From Methylotenera_A sp044222005 (GTDB taxonomy: Bacteria > Pseudomonadota > Gammaproteobacteria > Burkholderiales > Methylophilaceae): a stretch of DNA of 64,000 bases. Within the stretch, counting starts at the first letter, position 1. Every line of letters begins with the position of its first letter. Position numbers and translations under genes: made by a program. The stretch is taken from the NCBI GenBank assembly GCA_044222005.1, contig JBGANY010000008.1, positions 1 through 64,000 on the forward strand, in the 5' to 3' direction. Below, one piece after another: positions 51,821 to 59,910 of this stretch. The notes below the pieces were generated by a model. That model ran no database searches and was not told where the DNA came from. It worked only from the letters and a program-made list of their open reading frames with translations.

Positions 51821-52207
51821 TCAATTTAACACCTTGGGCACGGCCAAGGTAAACGACTCAATCTCCGCATCAAACAGGGTGCCATCCTCAGCCACTATTT
51901 GGTACGTGCCCCGCATTGAACCGACAGGTGTCGCCAACAACGTCCCGCTCGTGTATTCAAACTGCTGACCTGGCTGCAACAAAGGCTGTGCGCCAATCAC
52001 ACCCAGCCCTTTAACCTCTTTCACATGGTTGTTCGCATCAGTGATAATCCAGTGACGGCTGATCAGCTGCGCGGCGATGCTGCCAACATTGCTAATGGTA
52101 ATCGTGTAGGCAAAGGCATATTGATTTTCATCCGGGTTTGACTGATCCAGCAGATAAGCAGTTTCAACACTCACCGAAAACGCGTATTTTTTGCCTGTTA
52201 TGGTCAC
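51821..52207 (-). CDS. apaG: Co2+/Mg2+ efflux-associated protein ApaG
   Basis: ApaG is a small fibronectin-type-III-like beta-sandwich protein of uncertain biochemical function. The 128 residues show NPDENQYAFAYTITISN (about 21-37) and GVIGAQPLLQPGQQFEYTSGT (split near 75-95), the family core. The start is GTG at 52207. It lies nine bases after thiG on the same strand, so it may be read from the thiS-thiG transcript. No apaH is adjacent. Confidence 0.94.
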   Translation of the reverse strand: MTITGKKYAFSVSVETAYLLDQSNPDENQYAFAYTITISNVGSIAAQLISRHWIITDANNHVKEVKGLGVIGAQPLLQPGQQFEYTSGTLLATPVGSMRGTYQIVAEDGTLFDAEIESFTLAVPKVLN

Positions 52208-52216
52208 GTCAACCGA

Positions 52217-53023
52217 TTATGCCGCTGTAATTAAACCAGAAGTTGGCGAGCTCGGACTGGCTGAATATAATTTTTTTGGCATACGGCCAGCCAGGTACGA
52301 CTCTCGGCCTGCTTCAATGGCTTTTTTCATGGCTGACGCCATCAAAACAGGGTCGCGCGCAGCCGCGATTGCCGTATTCATCAGCACGCCGTCGCAACCA
52401 AGTTCCATGGCGATCGCCGCATCACCTGCGCACCCTACGCCGGCATCTACCAGCACAGGAATTTTTGCGTTTTCGATAATAATCTGTAAATTCCACGGAT
52501 TCAGAATGCCCATACCGGAACCGATGAGAGAGGCTAGCGGCATAACCGCGCAGCAGCCTATATCTTCGAGCTGCTTGGCGATAATTGGGTCATCCGAGGT
52601 ATACACCATGACGTCAAAGCCATCTTTTACTAGCACCTTGGCCGCGGCAATCGTTTCTATCACATTCGGATACAGCGTTTTTGGGTCACCCAGCACTTCC
52701 AGCTTCACCAGTTTATGGCCGTCCAGCAACTCGCGCGCCAAACGCAAAGTGCGTACTGCATCATCGGCCGAATAGCAGCCTGCGGTATTGGGCAGGTAAG
52801 TAAACTCTTCGGGCGGCAAGTATTCCAGCAACGAGGGTTCGCCAGCGTTCTGACCAATATTGGTGCGTCGTATGGCCACCGTAATAATCTGTGCGCCGCT
52901 GGCGTCAATCGCCGCGCGCGTTTCGGTAAAATCCTTATATTTGCCCGTACCCACTAATAAGCGTGAGTGATAAGACTTGCCCGCAATAACCAGTTGTTGA
53001 TTCATCATTTTCCCACTATCCAT
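52217..53023 (-). CDS. thiG: Thiazole synthase
   Basis: ThiG builds the thiazole phosphate ring of thiamine from 1-deoxyxylulose 5-phosphate, dehydroglycine and ThiS thiocarboxylate. The 268 residues include YHSRLLVGTGKYKDF near the N-terminus, the active-site Lys region KLEVLGDPKTLYPN and the phosphate-binding PVLVDAGVG. The first ATG at 53023 abuts thiS; a second at 53005 is a possible true start. No TPP riboswitch motif is seen before thiS. Confidence 0.96.
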   Translation of the reverse strand: MDSGKMMNQQLVIAGKSYHSRLLVGTGKYKDFTETRAAIDASGAQIITVAIRRTNIGQNAGEPSLLEYLPPEEFTYLPNTAGCYSADDAVRTLRLARELLDGHKLVKLEVLGDPKTLYPNVIETIAAAKVLVKDGFDVMVYTSDDPIIAKQLEDIGCCAVMPLASLIGSGMGILNPWNLQIIIENAKIPVLVDAGVGCAGDAAIAMELGCDGVLMNTAIAAARDPVLMASAMKKAIEAGRESYLAGRMPKKLYSASPSSPTSGLITAA

Positions 53024-53227
53024 CTATCCGCCACCGACTGCACCCACAATTTCCAACTTATCGCCATCTTGCAATTTTGTTTCTGCGAACTGGCTGCGCG
53101 GCACTATTTCGCCATTTTTTTCAATGGCCAAGCGCTTGCCAGTTAAATTTAATGTCACTACCAGCGCAGAAATGGTCATGTTCTCGCTATCGAATTGCTT
53201 GATGTTGCCATTTATAGAAATTTTCAT
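53024..53227 (-). CDS. thiS: Sulfur carrier protein ThiS
   Basis: ThiS carries sulfur as a C-terminal thiocarboxylate for thiazole synthesis. The 67 residues form a ubiquitin-like beta-grasp and end in VGAVGGG with the required Gly-Gly terminus. It is immediately followed by thiG. thiF/moeB-type activation and thiO/thiH genes are not in the window. Confidence 0.94.
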   Translation of the reverse strand: MKISINGNIKQFDSENMTISALVVTLNLTGKRLAIEKNGEIVPRSQFAETKLQDGDKLEIVGAVGGG

Positions 53228-53316
53228 ATGTGATTAGCCATGTGAAAGACTAGCATTTTACGGTGATTACAGGGTTTTTGCGTATTTTTAATACTTAATT
53301 TTATTTGCCGATTATT

Positions 53317-53334
53317 TTGGCACAGCTGTTGCTT
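53317..53334 (+). promoter_or_regulatory. Sigma-54-type promoter upstream of a small gene
   Basis: TTGGCACA followed four bases later by TTGCTT puts GG at 53319-53320 and GC at 53331-53332, the strict -24/-12 spacing; only the base after GGCAC differs from the best consensus. The start would be near 53344, giving a leader of about 180 bases before the 58-residue gene. It is divergent from thiS. Confidence 0.65.
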
Positions 53335-53477
53335 GTATAAATCGCAACAAAAAATATTTACTTTTGCGTATTCCGCAACAAATGATCTGCGTTATAGGCA
53401 AAGTTGTAATGATTTTAATGATTTATCGACTAATTACATGAAATCAATGAATTTATTTGATAGATTGAACTCCCATG

Positions 53478-53500
53478 CTACGGGAACACAATTCCTGTAG
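53478..53500 (+). ncRNA. Leader stem-loop flanked by AACTCCC repeats
   Basis: CTACGGGAA (53478-53486) pairs with TTCCTGTAG (53492-53500), one G-T pair, around CACAA. The heptamer AACTCCC occurs on both sides (53468-53474 and 53505-53511), just before the AAAGGAA ribosome site of the next gene. It may be an RNA control element or a protein-binding hairpin; a terminator is unlikely because no T-run follows. Confidence 0.45.
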
Positions 53501-53523
53501 ATTTTAACTCCCAAAAGGAAAAT

Positions 53524-53700
53524 ATGATGCAAGCAACAAATGTTAAAAAAGTAGCGAAACCAGAACTGATTGATGACATTTATGAGCCAGCGCTCAGCCA
53601 GAAGTCCGATAAAGTAAAAGTGCAAGAGGCCAGTATCTTAAGTCTGAAAAAGCAAAAAGACTTTAATCGCACCATTGAAGCTTTTAGCGATTGTGTATAA
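53524..53700 (+). CDS. Small protein of 58 residues, function unknown
   Basis: Two adjacent ATG codons (53524 and 53527) follow an AAAAGGAAA ribosome site. The product is hydrophilic and Lys-rich, with helical stretches (PELIDDIYEPALSQKSDKVK; then SILSLKKQKDFNRTIEAF), and ends in Asp-Cys-Val. It has no signal peptide or membrane helix. It sits alone behind a sigma-54-like promoter and before a terminator shared with gnd. I do not recognise a family; a nitrogen- or stress-controlled small regulator or modified peptide is only a guess. Confidence 0.6.
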   Translation: MMQATNVKKVAKPELIDDIYEPALSQKSDKVKVQEASILSLKKQKDFNRTIEAFSDCV

Positions 53701-53754
53701 CGAAAGCCCAATTAAGAGCGCATCCGTTTTTTTCACTTTAGGCTTTAAAACAAA

Positions 53755-53790
53755 AAGTGGGCTGCCTTTCAGCAAACCCACTTATTTATT
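53755..53790. terminator. Terminator between the 58-residue gene and gnd
   Basis: AAGTGGG (53755-53761) pairs with CCCACTT (53777-53783), with a nested GCTG/CAGC stem and a small A bulge. A-rich and T-rich flanks allow use from both sides; gnd ends 30 bases further on. Confidence 0.7.
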
Positions 53791-53812
53791 GGCTGGTTAT
53801 ATTACCAGTCCG

Positions 53813-55327
53813 TTATTCAATCGCTATTTGCGGACGATCTGCTTCTGGCCAATCCAAGTGAAAGAACTGACCACGCGGCTGATCCAGGCGCTCATAAGTA
53901 TGGGCACCAAAATAATCGCGTTGCGCCTGCAATAGATTTGCCGGCAGTACCGCACTGCGATAACCATCGTAATAAGCCAATGCTGCACTGAACCCCTGTG
54001 CTGGAATGCCATTGGTCACAGCCAGGGCAATCACTTTGCGCCAACCCGCCTGACCTTCATTCATCGCATTGGTGAAATACGGGTCAAGCATCAGGTTTTT
54101 CAAACGCGAATTCAATGCATAGGCATTGGTAATTTTTTGGAGGAACCGAGCGCGGATAATACAACCGCCACGCCAGATTTGTGCAATCTCGCCAAAGTTG
54201 AGCTTCCAGTTATACGCCACTTGCGCTTTGTCGATCAGCTGAAAACCTTGCGCATAAGCACAGATTTTTGAGCAATATAAGGCATTTCTAATCGCTTCAA
54301 TAATGGCCTTTTTGTCTGTCTCATGATGAATTACCGGGCCTTTTAGGATTTTGCTGGCTTCCACACGCTCTTCTTTTAAGCTTGAAAGCGCGCGCGCATA
54401 CACCGCAGCTGCAATCGCATTGGCCGGTGCGCCAAGCTCCAGCGCATTCGCCGCAGTCCACTGGCCAGTACCTTTTTGACCGGCAGCATCCATGATTTTA
54501 TCTACCAGGAAGCCAGGCCCCATCGGGTCTTTTTGCTGCAGGATATCCCCTGTGATTTCGATTAGGAAACTGGATAGCTCGCCTTTATTCCATTCCTGGA
54601 ACACTTTGCCAATCTCGTTTGCAGGCATGTCGAGCAGATTCTTCATCAGCCAGTATGCTTCGCAAATCAACTGCATATCGATATATTCAATACCGTTATG
54701 CACCATTTTCACATAATGGCCAGCGCCATCCGGGCCGATGTATTCGGCACATGAAAAACCACCTTCCACCGGCTTGCCGGGCTTGCCGCCTTCTAATGGC
54801 TCACCCGTTACATTGTCCACTTTGGCGGCAATATCACGCCAGATCGGCTCCAGTGAAGACCATGCCTTGCGCGTACCGGACGGCATTAGACTTGGACCAA
54901 AACGCGCGCCAGTTTCACCGCCAGAAACGCCGGAGCCAATAAAATCAATGCCCTTCACAGCCAGTTCTTTTTCACGGCGGATCGTATCCGTCCACAATGA
55001 GTTACCACCATCAACAATAATATCGCCTTGCTCTAAAAACGGCAGCAGTGCGTTAATCGTCACGTCCGTCGCGCTACCGGCCTTTACCAGCAACACAATC
55101 TTACGCGGGCGTTTAATGCTCAACACGAAAGAGGCCAGATCGGTATGTCCCACCACACGTTCGTGTGAAGGCTCGTTCTTTTTGCACTCTTCGATAAAGT
55201 TGAGGGTTTTTTTCGGATCGCGGTTATAAACCGCAATGGTGTAGCCGTGATCGGCAATATTCAGGGCTAAATTCTGCCCCATCACAGCCAGGCCAACCAG
55301 GCCAATATCTGCATTTTTTATGGTCAT
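53813..55327 (-). CDS. gnd: 6-phosphogluconate dehydrogenase (decarboxylating)
   Basis: Gnd oxidises 6-phosphogluconate to ribulose 5-phosphate and CO2; in RuMP-cycle methylotrophs it closes the dissimilatory cycle. The 504 residues have the Rossmann motif GLAVMGQNLALNIADHG, the NADP/substrate loop GSGVSGGETGARFGPSLMPSG (split about 131-151), catalytic Lys in HYVKMVHNGIEY, and a C-terminal swapped tail. An insert around EPLEGGKPGKPVEGG makes it longer than E. coli Gnd (468), as in some other dimeric forms. Confidence 0.95.
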   Translation of the reverse strand: MTIKNADIGLVGLAVMGQNLALNIADHGYTIAVYNRDPKKTLNFIEECKKNEPSHERVVGHTDLASFVLSIKRPRKIVLLVKAGSATDVTINALLPFLEQGDIIVDGGNSLWTDTIRREKELAVKGIDFIGSGVSGGETGARFGPSLMPSGTRKAWSSLEPIWRDIAAKVDNVTGEPLEGGKPGKPVEGGFSCAEYIGPDGAGHYVKMVHNGIEYIDMQLICEAYWLMKNLLDMPANEIGKVFQEWNKGELSSFLIEITGDILQQKDPMGPGFLVDKIMDAAGQKGTGQWTAANALELGAPANAIAAAVYARALSSLKEERVEASKILKGPVIHHETDKKAIIEAIRNALYCSKICAYAQGFQLIDKAQVAYNWKLNFGEIAQIWRGGCIIRARFLQKITNAYALNSRLKNLMLDPYFTNAMNEGQAGWRKVIALAVTNGIPAQGFSAALAYYDGYRSAVLPANLLQAQRDYFGAHTYERLDQPRGQFFHLDWPEADRPQIAIE

Positions 55328-55475
55328 AAAATTCTCTTTAAATGGGTAATGTACTATATTACTGTTTTGATTCGCGCCTCAAATATACGATAAGGCTAAT
55401 AAACACGGCTTAATTTACAAACCAGGTGCAAGGTCATTTTTTTAGCAAGCGTAAGTATAAATCTATCCTGAAAAT

Positions 55476-56210
55476 CTATAAAGTTCTGCAAAACATCTGC
55501 AAGACTAATTGATAGCACATCGTTGCCAACTCAGAATCATAACGCTGGTCCTCATCGCGCATAAAAGCATGCTGGGCATTAAATTCATGCCAGGTAAAAT
55601 TCAAATTGGCCTCGGTTAACTTCTGATATACCAGCATGCGTCCGGCTGTAGGAACATGATTATCCTGTTTACCCCAAATCATCATCAACTCGCCCTTAAT
55701 ATCAGCCAGCCTGTCCATGCTGTGTTGATTGGGCTTGTTTGGGATATTATTGTTGTGCAGATCTGTTGCGTAGAAACATGCTGTTGCCTTTATTTCCGGC
55801 TGCAAAGCAGCCCGAAAAGCCAGATGGCCGCCAATGCAAAAACCCATCGCGCCAACGTGGCCGTTATACCAGCTTTGTTTGCCTAAATATTCAATCATTG
55901 CGCGGTTATCAGCATCGTAGCCTTGCACGTCTTTCGCTGCTTTATCTGCATTACCTTTATCACGGCCTGCATCATCGTAGCCAAGCACAGTACCGATGGG
56001 GTTTAATTCATGGAACACCTCTGGCACCAGCACGGCATAACCCTTACCCGCCATCAAGCGTGCCGCGCGTTCTATTGGGCCTGTTTGCTGGAAAATTTCG
56101 GAATAAAACAATATGGCAGGATAAGCTTTATCACCAATCGGGCGATGCACATAGGTGCGCATTACTCCCGTTGGCGTTGGCAAATCAACAAAATGCGATT
56201 GGGTTAGCAT
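55476..56210 (-). CDS. Dienelactone hydrolase family protein
   Basis: This is an alpha/beta-hydrolase of 244 residues with the nucleophile elbow GFCIGGHLAF (Cys near residue 122), the family's Cys instead of Ser. The acid lies in the IWGKQDNHVP loop and the His in FNAQHAFMRDE. Real dienelactone substrates are not implied; many homologues are uncharacterised. It stands alone on the minus strand between gnd and the protease gene. Confidence 0.88.
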   Translation of the reverse strand: MLTQSHFVDLPTPTGVMRTYVHRPIGDKAYPAILFYSEIFQQTGPIERAARLMAGKGYAVLVPEVFHELNPIGTVLGYDDAGRDKGNADKAAKDVQGYDADNRAMIEYLGKQSWYNGHVGAMGFCIGGHLAFRAALQPEIKATACFYATDLHNNNIPNKPNQHSMDRLADIKGELMMIWGKQDNHVPTAGRMLVYQKLTEANLNFTWHEFNAQHAFMRDEDQRYDSELATMCYQLVLQMFCRTL

Positions 56211-56374
56211 GATTTACTCCAAAATTTAACATTTCTCAAAACCTCAATTTTACCTAGCTTTAAAGCGACTTTCACGTTAAATTTTGTGTTATGTTGATAT
56301 TTAGTTTGTTTTACAAAGAATTATTTACCGAATCTACTGTCATCTAATAAACAATTCGACTTGAGGTGCCACTT

Positions 56375-57394
56375 ATGCGTTTATTCACGGTTTGTATGGT
56401 AGCTTTTTTAAGTCTGGGGGGTGCCCAGAGTGCCTTGTGTGTCGAGCCGAATAATGAACTCGTTTACAAACTCAAGGCTTCTGTTGTTAAAGTACATGTT
56501 GCCACACAGGCTGGCAATCACGGGGTGGGAACCGGCGTGGTAGTCGGCAAAGATCTGGTTGCCACCAATTGCCATGTTTTGGCCAATGCGAGCGGGGTCA
56601 AAATCACCAAGTTTGGCGATAGCGCTACACCGGATGCGATAAAGGCGGACTGGAAGCACGATGTATGCATTTTGCGCTTTCAGTACCTCGAACTCAACCC
56701 CGTGGAACTGGGTGATTCCGAAAACCTGAAATACGAGCAGTCGATTTTTTCAATCGGCTTTCCGGGCGGCCCACCCAAACCACAGACCACGCAAGGAAAA
56801 ATTAAAGCTTTATATGCGCTGGACGACAGCCAGATTGTGCGCACCGACGCCTCGTTTGTGATGGGCGCGAGCGGCAGCCCGGTATTTGACCGCGATGGCA
56901 AACTTGTTGCCATCAGCACCTTTAAAAGCCCAGGACGTAGCGCTTATTTTTACAACATCCCGGTGAAATGGGTAAAGGCCTTAATGGATGCACCAGAAAC
57001 CACATCCCTTAAATCCGATATATTGCCTTTTTGGGACGCCCCGGAACAACAACGGCCATTTTTTATGCGCGTGGTATTGCCTTATCAAAACGGTCATTGG
57101 GCGGAACTTAAAAATGTTGCGCAAGAGTGGATTGCAAAAGAGCCAGCTAACCCAGAAGCCTTTTACTATGCGGGCATTGCTGAGGAAAACCTTGGGAATC
57201 TGGACAAAGCAAATCAATATTTAAAAAAAACACTCGCTTTGCATCCACTTCACGTCGCAACCTTATTTGAACTAGGTTTAATCGCAAATCAGGCTGGAAA
57301 AGCCGATGAAGTAGAAAAAACACGTGTGGTGCTTAAAGCCATTGATAATGCGCTGGATGAAGAATTTACCGAAGCACTGAAACCCGGTAATTAA
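56375..57394 (+). CDS. Secreted trypsin-like serine protease with C-terminal TPR-like repeats
   Basis: The ATG at 56375, behind GAGG, gives 339 residues with a signal peptide (about 1-24). The S1-type protease domain (about 30-210) shows the triad His67 in TNCHVLA, Asp96 in DVCILRF and Ser166 in GASGSPVF. No PDZ domain follows; instead about 245-335 forms helix pairs typical of TPR repeats (EAFYYAGIAEENLGNLDKAN then HVATLFELGLIANQAGKADE). Periplasmic location is expected. It differs from DegP/DegQ by this tail. Confidence 0.85.
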   Translation: MRLFTVCMVAFLSLGGAQSALCVEPNNELVYKLKASVVKVHVATQAGNHGVGTGVVVGKDLVATNCHVLANASGVKITKFGDSATPDAIKADWKHDVCILRFQYLELNPVELGDSENLKYEQSIFSIGFPGGPPKPQTTQGKIKALYALDDSQIVRTDASFVMGASGSPVFDRDGKLVAISTFKSPGRSAYFYNIPVKWVKALMDAPETTSLKSDILPFWDAPEQQRPFFMRVVLPYQNGHWAELKNVAQEWIAKEPANPEAFYYAGIAEENLGNLDKANQYLKKTLALHPLHVATLFELGLIANQAGKADEVEKTRVVLKAIDNALDEEFTEALKPGN

Positions 57395-57408
57395 ACACTT
57401 GGTGTTTA
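57392..57408. terminator. Hairpin between convergent genes, possible terminator
   Basis: TAAACAC (57392-57398) and GTGTTTA (57402-57408) form a perfect stem with a TTG loop. The left arm includes the stop codon of the protease gene; the zinc-ribbon gene ends two bases beyond the right arm. There is no long T-run, so termination would be weak. Confidence 0.4.
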
Positions 57409-57409
57409 G

Positions 57410-57643
57410 TTAATAATCGCTGCTTCTGCCAGTTGAATAACCCTGCGGGATGTCATTCTGCCACTCGCCGCAATCGTTGCAGCGATGGTCGTGCATGGTT
57501 GGACTCAAAATCAGGTTGGTACTATTACAAAACTTACAATGTGTCGGGTGGATGACAGCAGCTTTATGGTGTGTCTCGTGATGCTCGGTCGCCACTTTGC
57601 TACTGCCTAAACCGTATTTGTTGTCCATAGCTAGCTCCTTCAC
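57410..57643 (-). CDS. Small zinc-ribbon protein, function unknown
   Basis: This is a 77-residue hydrophilic protein. Two CxxC pairs, CKFC and CNDC, lie about 17 residues apart (about 38-58) and form a likely zinc ribbon, followed by EWQNDIPQGYSTGRSSDY. The N-terminal half is His-rich (HHETHHK) and may also bind metal or be disordered. I do not recognise a named family. It is a single gene, convergent with the protease gene. Confidence 0.72.
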   Translation of the reverse strand: MKELAMDNKYGLGSSKVATEHHETHHKAAVIHPTHCKFCNSTNLILSPTMHDHRCNDCGEWQNDIPQGYSTGRSSDY

Positions 57644-57720
57644 ACAAGTCTGGAATTACGCATAGCGCCAGACTGTCGTTGGTATAAAATTACTCGCTTT
57701 TCTACATTAAAACAAGTGGT

Positions 57721-58686
57721 TTATTTGGTGTGAGCTGCGCGACCCAATCTATCTAAAATTGCCAGCCATTCCGGTGCGTTTGGCGGCACTTCAACCAGCA
57801 GCAACTCAACGCCCAAGTTATCCAATGCGTGGAGCGAACTGTAGAGCTGCTCTGCGAACTGTTCGGCATTGTCTGGCAAGTTTACATAATTGCAGCCTGG
57901 CAACTCATCGCTGTTTTCGATTTCGCCAACGAGTAGGGCAGCACATTTTGGGGGGGAAGTTCTGGCAAAACTAACAAGCGCAGCGCGCGACTCAAACAAC
58001 TTTATGGGCGTTTTTGGTGAATAATGCAGTACATGCTGCCCAGGAACTTTGGGCAGGTCGTTAGTTAAATGATGTTGATTTTCTAATGCAGGCTTGCCTG
58101 TCACAGCTTCAATTGTCGCCTCGCTGATCATGCCCCGCCGCAGCAAGCGCCAATTATCGCCATTTACGCCCACGATGGTTGATTCAATGCCCACCTTGCA
58201 TGCGCCGCCATCGAGTACGGCTATCTGCTCACCCAACCCGGCACTAACATGCGCCGCCGTGGTGGGGCTTAATTGCGTAAACTTATTGGCCGAAGGCGCC
58301 GCCAAAGCCAGGCCGCTTTGTTTGAGCAGTTGCAAGGCGACTGGATGGTTTGGCACGCGCAGTGCCACGGTCGGTTGATTGCCGCGTACTATCTTAGAAA
58401 CACTTTCTTTTGCAGGCAGCACCAGCGTGAAAGGTCCCGGCCAGAATGCCTGCGCCAGTTTTTGCGCCAGCGGCGGAAATTCCGCCGCCCAATCGGCCAC
58501 CTGGTCTGCATCGGCAATGTGCACGATCAAGGGATTATCCACAGGGCGCTGTTTAACAGCATAGACTTGCCGCAATGCCGCATCATTACTTGCATCTGCA
58601 GCCAAACCGTATACCGTCTCGGTAGGAATCGCTACTACCTCGCCATTCTTAAGTCTGGCAACGGCCTCATCTAAATTAACTCGCAT
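57721..58686 (-). CDS. tsaC: L-threonylcarbamoyladenylate synthase (Sua5 type)
   Basis: The enzyme makes threonylcarbamoyl-AMP for the t6A modification at position 37 of ANN-reading tRNAs. The 321 residues comprise a YrdC domain (about 1-200; IPTETVYGLAADASN, KQRPVDNPLIVHI, APSANKFTQLSPTTAAHV) and a C-terminal Sua5 domain (about 225-321; PGQHVLHYSPKTPI). This makes it the longer Sua5 form rather than the short E. coli TsaC. Confidence 0.94.
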   Translation of the reverse strand: MRVNLDEAVARLKNGEVVAIPTETVYGLAADASNDAALRQVYAVKQRPVDNPLIVHIADADQVADWAAEFPPLAQKLAQAFWPGPFTLVLPAKESVSKIVRGNQPTVALRVPNHPVALQLLKQSGLALAAPSANKFTQLSPTTAAHVSAGLGEQIAVLDGGACKVGIESTIVGVNGDNWRLLRRGMISEATIEAVTGKPALENQHHLTNDLPKVPGQHVLHYSPKTPIKLFESRAALVSFARTSPPKCAALLVGEIENSDELPGCNYVNLPDNAEQFAEQLYSSLHALDNLGVELLLVEVPPNAPEWLAILDRLGRAAHTK

Positions 58687-58819
58687 ATAAATTAAAAATT
58701 TGCTAAAGAATGTATTTTACTACTTTAGAATGCGCGTAAGCTTATTTGTGATTTCACAATAATGTACGGGTTCAAGATGTCGCCATAGGCTAAAATAGCT
58801 GCTTTTAAAAAGGAATGAC

Positions 58820-59161
58820 ATGAGCCAAATTATTGTAGAGCATGATCCCGACCAAACACGTTTAGAAGCACTGGGCGTAAACAAATGGCCAACCTGGCAG
58901 AAAGAAGTCTCGGTATTTGACTGGACATTCCCTGAACAGGAAATCGCTTATATTTTAGAGGGCGAATGTGTCATAACTCCAAAAGATGGAACACCAGCCG
59001 GCGGCACTGCAGTAACCTTTGGTAAAGGTGATTTGGTAACTTTTCCTGCCGGCATGACCGTCAGCTGGGAAGTGAAAAAACCGCTGCACAAGCATTATCA
59101 GCTCGATGGCACATTGATTGGCCGCATTTATCGCCGCGCTAAACTGGCATTGAAATTATAA
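58820..59161 (+). CDS. Cupin domain protein (DUF861/EutQ-like)
   Basis: This 113-residue protein forms a single cupin barrel. The motif region EIAYILEGECVITPKDG and GKGDLVTFPAGMTVSWEV match small (S)-ureidoglycine aminohydrolase-like cupins of DUF861. The canonical histidines are mostly absent, so metal binding is uncertain. The RBS AAAGGAA precedes the ATG. It is convergent with alkB; function is unknown. Confidence 0.85.
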   Translation: MSQIIVEHDPDQTRLEALGVNKWPTWQKEVSVFDWTFPEQEIAYILEGECVITPKDGTPAGGTAVTFGKGDLVTFPAGMTVSWEVKKPLHKHYQLDGTLIGRIYRRAKLALKL

Positions 59162-59182
59162 CGTCCAAAATTAAATCTTGAA

Positions 59183-59851
59183 TCACCCGGCTTTTCGAAA
59201 AGTCAGATTAATTCGACATGAACCAAAAGCCGGATGACGTCCGGCTTTAAGCGGCAATACGCCATGGTAGCGCAATCTTGATGCGCCGCCCCAAACAATC
59301 ACATCGCCATGGTTTAGCTGGATTTTGACGGTTGTATCGGCACGTTCAAACCCGCCCAGTAAAAAAGTGCCCGGCACGCCGAGCGAGACAGAAACAATCG
59401 GCTGACTAAAATCACGCTCATCTTTATCCTGATGCAAGCTCATGCGTGCGCCGGATTTATATTGGTTAATCAAGCAGGCATCCGGTACAAAATCAGCAAA
59501 GCCTGCCTCTAGCGCAGCCTGCGTTGCAAATGCCAGAAAGCTCGCGGGCATGGCTGGCCATGGCGCGCCAGTATCAGGGTCCAGCGTAGCGTAGCGATAT
59601 CTTTTTCTATCCGTAACCCAACCCAGTTTTCCGCAATTGGTCATGGCCACGGACATGGAAAAGCCGCTGGGCGTGACCATGTGGCGCAAAGGGGATTGCG
59701 CAACGATGAGATTTACATCATTTAATAACAATGTCTCATTTTGGAGCACGGCTTGATTTTTTTGTATAAACTTGCGCAACAACACCGCACCTTCTGCCAG
59801 AGGCAACCGATCTTGTTCAGGCAGGTTATCAAATAAATCTGCTTTTTCCAT
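59183..59851 (-). CDS. alkB: Alkylated DNA repair dioxygenase AlkB
   Basis: AlkB removes 1-methyladenine and 3-methylcytosine lesions with Fe(II) and 2-oxoglutarate. The ATG at 59851 gives 222 residues; a GTG three codons earlier is possible. The Fe ligands are in HQDKDERD and RYHGVLPL, and the 2-oxoglutarate arginines in RINLTFRK. The substrate lid region CGKLGWVTDRKRYRY matches E. coli AlkB. It is divergent from alkA with 59 bases between, which suggests a shared control region. Confidence 0.94.
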   Translation of the reverse strand: MEKADLFDNLPEQDRLPLAEGAVLLRKFIQKNQAVLQNETLLLNDVNLIVAQSPLRHMVTPSGFSMSVAMTNCGKLGWVTDRKRYRYATLDPDTGAPWPAMPASFLAFATQAALEAGFADFVPDACLINQYKSGARMSLHQDKDERDFSQPIVSVSLGVPGTFLLGGFERADTTVKIQLNHGDVIVWGGASRLRYHGVLPLKAGRHPAFGSCRINLTFRKAG

Positions 59852-59910
59852 ATTTAGCACGATGCACTAATGTGCTTACTTGTTCCATCCCTAGAGGCTA
59901 TCATTACACC

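Noticed and set aside
53228..53345. TPP riboswitch before thiS
   Set aside because: Read on the minus strand, this stretch has no recognisable THI-box core sequences, and the leader is mostly AT-rich.
53382..53441. 19-codon leader peptide frame before the 58-residue gene
   Set aside because: Short hydrophobic frame without a ribosome site; no run of regulatory codons that would suggest attenuation.
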